In this document: positions 8,687 through 15,681 of the stretch, one piece after another | Layout: each line of letters opens with the position of its first letter | Numbering within the stretch: position 1 is the stretch's first letter | Assembly: GCA_964543125.1 (NCBI GenBank) | Contig: CAZIWX010000034.1 | Location: 1-23,921 of the forward strand | Source of the DNA: CAZIWX01 sp964543125 | GTDB lineage: Bacteria > Fidelibacterota > UBA8477 | Length of the DNA stretch: 23,921 nucleotides | Reading direction: 5' to 3' | Translations under genes and position numbers: made by a program | The notes under the pieces: generated by a model | What the model was told of the DNA's origin: nothing | The model's input: only the letters and a program-made list of their open reading frames with translations | Databases searched by the model: none

Positions 8687-11600
8687 ATGTTAGCCTTTTT
8701 GGAAGCATATATGGGGTACATTCTGCTGGCCGGGATCGTGGTCAGTCATTTTATCCCTTCCCCGAGTCAGATGGTTCGGTATTATGACCGGGGCAAAACC
8801 CTGCTGGTGCTGGAAGATTACGCCGGCGCCAAAGAACAGTTTTCAAAAATCATCGATACCGAGACTCCCTTTTTGACTAACGATAGCATCTATATAAAAA
8901 TTCAGGATAGCCTGACGGTAACACTGCCCATGGCGGCTTATTATCAGATTGGAAATATTGATAAAAAATCGGGAAATTATCCTAACGCCATTCGAAATTT
9001 CATCAAAGTGCGGCAACACCCCGGAAATGATTTTATCCGGGCGCTGGCCCAGTACCAGGTAATTCAATGTGAATATTTAGCTCAACGGTACGAAGAGGCC
9101 ATTGCCCAGGCTGATACGCTGATCCAGCTTTTCCCCAATAGCCCCTACGCGGAACAGGCATATTACAATAATGGTTGGGCCTATTTCAAACTGCGAAACT
9201 ATCCCGGCGCCGTTAAGGCCTTCGAAGATCTGGTTAAGCATTATCCTCATGGAAAATACACGCTGCGTAGTCTGATGAAAATGGCGGAGAGCTATGAAAA
9301 AATCCGAAACTGGGACCAGGCTTTGGCAACTTATCAGACGGTCATCAAGGATTACACTCCCAAATCATTTTCCGAACGGGATTGGAGTACCGTAACCTTG
9401 CAGAAATTAAAGTCCCAAGCCCAGACCGAGAGTCAGATCGCCTTGGGTCAGGATAGTGAGGTAATTCTGGAGATTGCGGCCAAAGCCAACATGAAAATAG
9501 CGGAGATTTACGAAAAACTCGCGCGCTGGAATGACGCCATTAACCAGTATACCAGCGTGATTAATACTTTCATTCGAATGACGGATGTGGTTGAGAATGC
9601 CTACCTGCGGATTGCGGAAATCAATTTTCAACTTCACGGGGTGAATGCCGCGGTGGCTGTTTATTCACATGCCATGGACAACTCCATGTCCCGTGAATTT
9701 CAGGCCAAGATGCAATATTCCAAGGTTCTCCTGTTGCGGGAAAAAGGCCAATATCAGCGGGCCATCCAGGAATTGACCATCTACCGGGAAGGTTATCAGG
9801 ATGTCGCCGGGAAAATTGGCTTCCCCCTGGATAAAGCAGCCGTCCTTGAAGCCCAGTTGTATTTTGATGCGGGACAATACGCGGCCTCAGCTACCACTTA
9901 CCAAGCCCTGTTGGATACTTTCCCAACCAGTGATTTTCGAGGTGAAGCGCTCTTTAATCAAGCGCTCGCCTATTATACCCTGAATAAATGGCAGGAATCA
10001 CTGCAAAGTCTCCAGCGCTTGCGTTCCGAGTATCCACGGCATCCCCTGATTCCCCGTGCCTTGCTGCAAATGGGCCGGATTCTCATGGAGCAAAAACAAT
10101 TTCAACCGGCCCTGGCATTATACGACACGGTATTAACCCGTTTCAGCGGAACCGATCAATTAGACACCAACAATGTGCTGTTGGAAATTGGTTATACCTA
10201 TCGGGATCAGGGACAACCCGCTAAAGCCATTGAATATTTGAAACGCATCGCCTCGGTTTCGGATTATTACGGTGGCGCCATGTCGGAGATCAGTGAAATC
10301 TATCTCAGTGAAGGTAAAACTGATGCGGCTCAATCCATTCTGGCTCAGGCACTTAACACGATCACTGAATCGGATAAACTGGCTGAATTCCATTACTTCC
10401 TGGGCCGCCTTTATTTGAAAACCAGGTCATTTGAAATGGCGCTGAACCATTTTAATCTGGCATTGGATAGTCTGAAAAATCAACAACTCCTGAACTCAGC
10501 TCTGGTGGGCCGGGGCACGATTTATTTTGAAACGGGTCGCTATCCCCTGGCCATTGCTGATTTTGAAAAACTCCTGACCCAACCGGATAATGCCAATTTC
10601 CTGCGTTTGGCCCGGGACCGCCTGATCAACGCCTATGCGAAAGCCGGTGAAGTTCAACACGGACAACAACGAATTGACGAATGGCTGGCGGTTGTGGAGT
10701 CAACGCCGGACCGGGCTGAAATCCTCATTTTAAAGGCCGAAATGTTGTTGGTAACCGGTGATTTCCCCGGGTCGCGCAAGGTCCTGGATTCGATTCTCAA
10801 GCTGGATATTACTCCGGGCGCCAAAGCCCGGGCCTATTATTTCAAGGGCAATGCTTTTTATCAGGAAAAGAATTTTCCGGCGGCATTGACCGCCTACAAC
10901 AATGCCCTGCCCTTGGCTCAGCAAGCCGACATCAAGGGCAATCTGGTGTATCAAATTGGTTTATGCCATTTTCTAGGGGGCGAATATGTCCCCGCGGCTT
11001 TTAATGCGTTTCACCGCCTAATCACCGAGTTTCCCTCCAACACGAATCGGGAATACGCGTTTTATTACCGTGCATTTTCCCAGATGAATGCCAATGACTG
11101 GGGGCAAGCCATCAAATACTTTAAAATATTCCACGCTGAGTATCCCGAATCCGAACTGGATCAGGAAGTCATCTATCAAATTGGCGAGGCGTATTACAAT
11201 GCCAAACAATACGCCTCCGCGGTTATCTGGTACCGGCAGGTTCAGGACTCTGGTCTGAAACCCCAGAGTCTCTACAATATCGCCTGGTCCCTGGTGCAAC
11301 TGAATCAGACCGACTCCGCCATGGTCTTTTTTCAAAGAGTTGCCACCGATTATCCCAAGTCGGATTTTGCAGTGTTCTCACAGTTCACGGTGGGTGACTA
11401 CTACTACAATGATAAGGACTATAAGCATGCGGTTCCGGCTTATAAAAAGGTCGTTGAACGCTATCCCGGACATGAGCTGGCAACCAAAGCCGAGGGTTTG
11501 ATCAAAGAAATCGGGGAAATCGAAAGTTACCGGGCTTATGCAGCGGCCATGGTTTATTTCGACGACGAAGACTGGCCCCGGGCCATTGAAGAATTGCAGA

Positions 11601-11800
11601 AAGTTTTAGCTGAATACAGTAAAAATAATGTTGCCATAGGAGCCATGGTTAATATTGGCTCAGCCTATGAACAACTAGGTAAATATCAAAAAGCGTTGGA
11701 ATATTTCGATCGTGTGGCGGAAGAGTATCAAACCAAAACAACCGAAAGCGAGGCCGTCGCTTTTGCCAAAGACCACGCGGAATGGATTCGCAAACGCTAG
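8687..11800 (+). CDS. Giant tetratricopeptide-repeat (TPR) envelope protein
   Basis: This 1037-residue protein is built almost wholly of TPR helices. Repeats are clear around residues 44-60 (LEDYAGAKEQFSKII) and then follow nearly continuously to the C-terminus, with recognisable units such as AYYNNGWAYFKLRNYPGAVK, EALFNQALAYYTLN, AYYFKGNAFYQEKNFPAALT and NIGSAYEQLGKYQKALEYFD. The only hydrophobic segment is at residues ~9-26 (MGYILLAGIVVSHFIP), probably a signal anchor or uncleaved signal, so the TPR superhelix most likely lies in the periplasm. An in-frame stop belonging to the upstream gene prevents any earlier start. Long periplasmic TPR proteins act as scaffolds; CpoB in the Tol system and Glt TPR proteins in myxobacterial gliding are comparable. 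It lies directly before the proton-channel genes, with an 84-bp gap. No enzyme motif was seen. Confidence 0.85.
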   Translation: MLAFLEAYMGYILLAGIVVSHFIPSPSQMVRYYDRGKTLLVLEDYAGAKEQFSKIIDTETPFLTNDSIYIKIQDSLTVTLPMAAYYQIGNIDKKSGNYPNAIRNFIKVRQHPGNDFIRALAQYQVIQCEYLAQRYEEAIAQADTLIQLFPNSPYAEQAYYNNGWAYFKLRNYPGAVKAFEDLVKHYPHGKYTLRSLMKMAESYEKIRNWDQALATYQTVIKDYTPKSFSERDWSTVTLQKLKSQAQTESQIALGQDSEVILEIAAKANMKIAEIYEKLARWNDAINQYTSVINTFIRMTDVVENAYLRIAEINFQLHGVNAAVAVYSHAMDNSMSREFQAKMQYSKVLLLREKGQYQRAIQELTIYREGYQDVAGKIGFPLDKAAVLEAQLYFDAGQYAASATTYQALLDTFPTSDFRGEALFNQALAYYTLNKWQESLQSLQRLRSEYPRHPLIPRALLQMGRILMEQKQFQPALALYDTVLTRFSGTDQLDTNNVLLEIGYTYRDQGQPAKAIEYLKRIASVSDYYGGAMSEISEIYLSEGKTDAAQSILAQALNTITESDKLAEFHYFLGRLYLKTRSFEMALNHFNLALDSLKNQQLLNSALVGRGTIYFETGRYPLAIADFEKLLTQPDNANFLRLARDRLINAYAKAGEVQHGQQRIDEWLAVVESTPDRAEILILKAEMLLVTGDFPGSRKVLDSILKLDITPGAKARAYYFKGNAFYQEKNFPAALTAYNNALPLAQQADIKGNLVYQIGLCHFLGGEYVPAAFNAFHRLITEFPSNTNREYAFYYRAFSQMNANDWGQAIKYFKIFHAEYPESELDQEVIYQIGEAYYNAKQYASAVIWYRQVQDSGLKPQSLYNIAWSLVQLNQTDSAMVFFQRVATDYPKSDFAVFSQFTVGDYYYNDKDYKHAVPAYKKVVERYPGHELATKAEGLIKEIGEIESYRAYAAAMVYFDDEDWPRAIEELQKVLAEYSKNNVAIGAMVNIGSAYEQLGKYQKALEYFDRVAEEYQTKTTESEAVAFAKDHAEWIRKR

Positions 11801-11871
11801 TCTGAATGAATTTTAAATGAAGGATAACCTAAAGTAAACCATGTATCAAACCATATTGATTCCCGCTGAAC

Positions 11872-11876
11872 GGAGG
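11872..11876 (+). promoter_or_regulatory. Strong ribosome binding site (GGAGG) for the ExbB-like gene
   Basis: GGAGG lies 8 nt before the ATG at 11885. It is stronger than the sites of the upstream genes in the run. With the 84-bp gap it suggests that translation of the motor genes is set independently, possibly with an internal promoter. Confidence 0.6.
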
Positions 11877-11884
11877 ACGCGTCC

Positions 11885-12691
11885 ATGATTGATTTTCTTA
11901 TGAAGGGTGGCCCGGCATTTATGATTCCCCTGCTGCTCCTGTCCATCACATCCTGGGCTTTTATTTTCGAGCGCTTTATTCGATACCGCCGGGTGCCGAA
12001 TAATAAATTGGCTGAATCCCAACTGCACGCCGCGGCAAAAGTTTTGATGGAACAGGGTAAACCCGCCCTGATAAAGCATTTTGAGCAATCCAAAGGAATT
12101 TTGACCATTGTCTGGGCGCAACTCGCCGACCGCATGAATCTGTTGGTCATGGAGAAACGCTCCATCCCTCAAATGCGGGAAGAATTACAATATAACGCGG
12201 AGAATTATAGCCGGGATTACCTGGAATTGTACCTGCCGGGCTTGAACACGATCAGCACCCTGTCTCCTCTGATCGGTTTGTTAGGAACCATCGTGGGTAT
12301 GATTCAGGCCTTCGACGCCATTGCGCGTCAGGGCGCCGGGGATCCCCAGGCAGTGGCGGGTGGTATTAATACCGCTCTCATCACAACCGCGGCCGGTCTG
12401 GTCATCGCCATTCCCTCCATCTTGGGCTACAACTATTTCCGGCGGCGCGTAGAACAAATCCTGAAGCGGATAGAGCCATTCTCTCACCTCTTTATCAACG
12501 ATTTGATCCAAGCCGTGGGCCGCCCGGCCGTTTACCGGGATTTTGTGGAACAGGTTTACCATGACAATGAGGTTTCCGCTAAAGAGCAGGAACTTTTAAA
12601 AACCAAACAGGCCGAATTACGCATTAGCAATTCGGACGCCCGGGAAATCGAGCAGGCCGTCATCGAAGCGAATGGGATAAGCCATGCGTAA
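11885..12691 (+). CDS. MotA/TolQ/ExbB-family proton channel protein
   Basis: This 268-residue protein has the family's three transmembrane segments: residues ~10-30 (PAFMIPLLLLSITSWAFIF), ~122-142 with the signature STLSPLIGLLGTIVGMIQAF, and ~162-184 (NTALITTAAGLVIAIPSIL). It forms the pentameric part of an inner-membrane proton-driven motor together with an ExbD/TolR dimer. The polar Thr/Ser residues of TM2 and TM3 that line the proton path are present. The ~80-residue charged tail after TM3 (rich in Glu, Lys and Gln) is cytoplasmic and may contact regulators. Its stop codon overlaps the start of the ExbD-like gene by 8 bp, implying translational coupling. Sequence alone does not decide between an ExbB, TolQ or AglR-type role; the neighbours suggest a non-standard partner. 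Confidence 0.93.
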   Translation: MIDFLMKGGPAFMIPLLLLSITSWAFIFERFIRYRRVPNNKLAESQLHAAAKVLMEQGKPALIKHFEQSKGILTIVWAQLADRMNLLVMEKRSIPQMREELQYNAENYSRDYLELYLPGLNTISTLSPLIGLLGTIVGMIQAFDAIARQGAGDPQAVAGGINTALITTAAGLVIAIPSILGYNYFRRRVEQILKRIEPFSHLFINDLIQAVGRPAVYRDFVEQVYHDNEVSAKEQELLKTKQAELRISNSDAREIEQAVIEANGISHA

Positions 12692-13097
12692 GCAACGTAG
12701 CAGCAAACTCGATGACAAAGGGATGGATCTGACGCCGTTGATCGATACGGTGTTCCTGTTGCTCATTTTCTTTATGGTGACAACGGTATTCAGCACCACT
12801 CCCGGGATCGAAGTCGACCTGCCCAAAGCGGCTGAAGCGGAATCACCCCCGGAAAAAGACCTAAATATTCTTATCTCCGATGAAGGTATCATGGAACTCA
12901 ACGGGGACCTCGTCACCCTGGAAAATCTGGAGTCGGAATTACGCCGTGAAAAGAATATATATCGCAGTAAAGTATTGATTATAAAAGCCGATAAGATGGC
13001 TTTGCATTATATGGTGGTGGATGTAATGGATGCTGCTAAAGCCGCTGGAATCGATCAATTGGCCATCGCCGCCGATCCGAAGGAAAAAACAAAATAA
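12684..13097 (+). CDS. ExbD/TolR-family proton channel protein
   Basis: This 137-residue protein has a basic N-terminus, one transmembrane helix at residues ~17-36, and a periplasmic domain. The motif MDLTPLIDTVFLLLIFFMV matches the family's TP-(L/F)-IDV-(x)-(L/F)-LLLIFFMV signature. Asp21 is the expected proton-carrying residue. The periplasmic domain has the usual IEVDLPKA start and the strand-helix pattern of an ExbD fold, ending with the helix and strand around MDAAKAAGIDQLAIAA. It is encoded with the ExbB-like partner through an 8-bp overlap, and the DUF4159 protein starts 39 bp downstream. In a TonB-type system ExbD engages the transducer's periplasmic linker; here the candidate partner is the next gene. 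Confidence 0.93.
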   Translation: MRKQRSSKLDDKGMDLTPLIDTVFLLLIFFMVTTVFSTTPGIEVDLPKAAEAESPPEKDLNILISDEGIMELNGDLVTLENLESELRREKNIYRSKVLIIKADKMALHYMVVDVMDAAKAAGIDQLAIAADPKEKTK

Positions 13098-13136
13098 GAC
13101 TACGGGACACATATCAGCGACCGCCCTTCCTAATTC

Positions 13137-14423
13137 ATGGAAATCAAGACCGTGAATAGCCGCCATCATAACCAGGGCAATGTGACGGTACGGTTTCTCA
13201 TCAAATATCACAAAGTATTGTTGTGGATGTGGGCGACGGCGTTCATCCTGCACCTTATTCCCCTGATAACGGGGATTAAGCTGCCGGAAGCCACGCTGAA
13301 AAGAGAAACACCGCCCTTGAATGTGAAATTCTATCAGCGAGCGCCTCGTCTTCAGAAAACCATGGAGTTGATGAAAAGACCTAAGACCACTACTCGAAAA
13401 TTTCAGCAGAAAATCACCCGGGCCAAAACATTCAAACCCCGCTCCATGCGTACCGCCGCCACCAAAGGCTTAAGTGCCCTGGCCTCCCTGGCGCCACCCT
13501 CAGCACCCATTGAACGCAACCTGGATTTTCGTCCGGCCAACCTGGAACTCAAACCCATCATCAGCTCCAAACCGGTCCGGATAGAAAAAGAATCGGATCT
13601 GGCTTCCCTGTCTGAAAATTTACTGGACGCCAGCGACCTGAATATTGGTAATCGGATGGCCTACGTGGATGTGAATCCAAAAAATAAAAAAGAAGTTACG
13701 GGGTTTTTCACCATCAACCCCATTCGGTATTCGTCCCATCAGGAACGGGATTGGGACGGGAATCCGGGTTGGAATTCCGAGCCGGAAGCCTTGAATAATC
13801 TTATCCACCGCATGCGCAGCTTTACTAACATTGAGATGGACATTGGCAAACGCATCACTTTTGACGACAAAGCCCTTCTGAAAGCGCCCCTGATCTTTTT
13901 CTTCGGTGAAGCCAGTTTCGATATGTCGGAAGCTGAGGTTCAAAACATAAGCAAATGGCTACGCGCGGGTGGATTTCTCATCATTGACAATTCCTCGGCC
14001 GATCCGCGGGGCGCCTTTGCCCGCAGCGCAAAGATGTACATTAAAAAGGCCCTGGGAGTGGATGCTCAATTTGTGATATTGCCGGCGAAACATCCACTTT
14101 ATCACTGTTTTTTTGATTTTAATACCCCCCCGCCCGGTGCGGATCAATACACGAGTTTGCGCTCCGGCATTGAAATGGTTCCTTTTCTCGAGGGCGTATT
14201 TCTCGACGGGCGGTTAGCGGTGCTGTATTCCGATAAAGGCTATGGAGTAGTTTGGGATCACGGCACCGCCTGGGGCACGGAAGGTCAACGTGGACAAATC
14301 CTGAGCGGCGGCGCCGGCGTGGATGTCACGCGCCAATACCAAATGGGAATTAACATGATCGTCTTTGCCCTGACCCAACCAGGTGGCATTGTGGACCAGC
14401 AACGAAATTATACCGCCCGGTAA
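13137..14423 (+). CDS. TonB-like membrane anchor fused to a DUF4159 domain
   Basis: This 428-residue protein has a cytoplasmic N-terminus (residues 1-26), a single transmembrane helix (~27-47, VLLWMWATAFILHLIPLITGI), a Lys/Arg/Pro-rich linker (~50-150, many KRPK/TTRK/FKPRS segments), and a C-terminal DUF4159 domain (~185-412). DUF4159 is recognised from FFFGEASFDMSEAEVQN, WLRAGGFLIIDN, ILPAKHPLYHCFFDF, EGVFLDGRLAVLYSD, YGVVWDHG and the final MGINMIVFALTQ; the family is thought to have a class I glutamine-amidotransferase-like fold with no established activity. The anchor plus linker topology, and the position directly after ExbB/ExbD-like genes, is what a TonB or TolA transducer would have, but no TonB C-terminal domain is present. 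I infer that the motor drives or is gated by the DUF4159 domain in the periplasm. Confidence 0.85.
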   Translation: MEIKTVNSRHHNQGNVTVRFLIKYHKVLLWMWATAFILHLIPLITGIKLPEATLKRETPPLNVKFYQRAPRLQKTMELMKRPKTTTRKFQQKITRAKTFKPRSMRTAATKGLSALASLAPPSAPIERNLDFRPANLELKPIISSKPVRIEKESDLASLSENLLDASDLNIGNRMAYVDVNPKNKKEVTGFFTINPIRYSSHQERDWDGNPGWNSEPEALNNLIHRMRSFTNIEMDIGKRITFDDKALLKAPLIFFFGEASFDMSEAEVQNISKWLRAGGFLIIDNSSADPRGAFARSAKMYIKKALGVDAQFVILPAKHPLYHCFFDFNTPPPGADQYTSLRSGIEMVPFLEGVFLDGRLAVLYSDKGYGVVWDHGTAWGTEGQRGQILSGGAGVDVTRQYQMGINMIVFALTQPGGIVDQQRNYTAR

Positions 14424-14442
14424 ATTGGAATCTCGATTGAAT

Positions 14443-15681
14443 ATGAGTGGATGTATGCCAAGAACAAAAACCGGATTCTCTTGCTTTTTATTAACGGCCT
14501 GGCTTCTGAGCGGTTGTAGTTATTTTCTTCTCGAAGATATCCATATTCCCATGAATTTCGTAGCGGTGGATTCGACTGTTAGGGATACAACCTATGCCGT
14601 AGACGGACGGAAATGGGTCTGGCAAGCAGATGGCGTTAAGATCGAAGTCGAGCAGATGACGGACCCCATGCTGAACGCGCTTTTCCCCGGCATGTCCAAC
14701 CGGGGTTTGTATTCTACCAATCCTTTTACATTTGGCAACTGGGTCGATCTGGAAAAGGGCTATACGCCGGCTAAATTCACCGTCTTTACGGTACGAATTT
14801 TTAATTATACCCAGCCCAAAGTAGAAATGGACCCCCGGACCGTTAGTCTCAAACTCGACAATGGGGCCTCGCTGGCCAGTTATGGTTTGACTCAATATGA
14901 AGATCCGCCCAGCCTGGAACAGTACTTCATCGCCCATCAAGGCGCATCCGGCAATGAACGCCGCCGGTTTAAGGAAAAATTAGGTAAAGCCAAGCAAACC
15001 ATGCTCGTGAAAGATCCGATATTTAAAGGCAATTCGGCGGAAGGCCTGATTGTTTTTGATCCCCTGCCACCGGAAGTCAAACAATTAACCTTTGTAATCA
15101 AAGATTTTGTCATGCGTTTTGATGCCAACGACTGGCCCCTTGACACACGGACTTTGGAATACCCGTTTTCTCGCCGGGGCAATGTGGAAGCAACCGCGAA
15201 CGAGATTAAACTTACAGCTGACTCGTCTAAAGCTGGTTCCTCCGTATCTTCCGGCGCCGGAAGCGGATTAGCCCTGGACAACATTACCCAGGACCTGGAA
15301 ATCCGTAATTTGAATGCATATAACAACCTGTTGGGGTTAATTCGGTCTGATAACCGCTTCCAGAAAGCTGTGCTGGATTTGGAGATTTCAGCCACCGGCA
15401 GCGTGGCATTGCTGGGATTCCTGGCATCCACGGGCGACCAAAACCTGGATGATCATCTTAAACGAGTGGTGGAAGAAATGACATTTGCACCTATCCGCAC
15501 CTTGGGATCTCAAGGTTACTATATCCCGGTGCCGGTGCGGTTTGTGTTACACTTCGGACTGAGTCCCATGCTGCCCCGAGTGAAGGTTTCTCCGGGCAAA
15601 GTGGATGTAGTACCCGCTATTGGCGTCTCCTCAACCACGAACGGGACGATTGTCCCGGCAACTCGGACAAGCAACAAGTAA
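14443..15681 (+). CDS. Lipoprotein with a TonB_C/AgmX-like C-terminal domain
   Basis: With the start at 14443 the product has 412 residues and an N-terminal lipoprotein signal: basic residues (RTK), hydrophobic core (FSCFLLTAWL) and lipobox LLSGC with Cys25. The frame is open from an ATG at 14383, but that start would bury the signal behind 20 extra residues and overlap the upstream gene by 41 bp. Met at 14455 is another alternative. Residues ~30-270 form an unrecognised domain. Residues ~289-373 resemble the TonB C-terminal/AgmX (GltJ) pattern: LDLEISATGSVALLG (strand, G-x-V turn, strand), STGDQNLDDHLKRVVEEM (S-x-G-x-x-x-LD helix), MTFAPIRTLG and the closing strand VPVRFVLHF. The match is pattern-based and unverified. 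The lipidated Cys points to an outer-membrane anchor with a periplasmic domain. The hydrolase gene overlaps its stop codon by one base. Confidence 0.75.
   Translation: MSGCMPRTKTGFSCFLLTAWLLSGCSYFLLEDIHIPMNFVAVDSTVRDTTYAVDGRKWVWQADGVKIEVEQMTDPMLNALFPGMSNRGLYSTNPFTFGNWVDLEKGYTPAKFTVFTVRIFNYTQPKVEMDPRTVSLKLDNGASLASYGLTQYEDPPSLEQYFIAHQGASGNERRRFKEKLGKAKQTMLVKDPIFKGNSAEGLIVFDPLPPEVKQLTFVIKDFVMRFDANDWPLDTRTLEYPFSRRGNVEATANEIKLTADSSKAGSSVSSGAGSGLALDNITQDLEIRNLNAYNNLLGLIRSDNRFQKAVLDLEISATGSVALLGFLASTGDQNLDDHLKRVVEEMTFAPIRTLGSQGYYIPVPVRFVLHFGLSPMLPRVKVSPGKVDVVPAIGVSSTTNGTIVPATRTSNK

Noticed and set aside
14383..15681. Longer start for the lipoprotein gene
   Set aside because: It would overlap the DUF4159 gene by 41 bp and mask the lipoprotein signal; 14443 (or 14455) is preferred.
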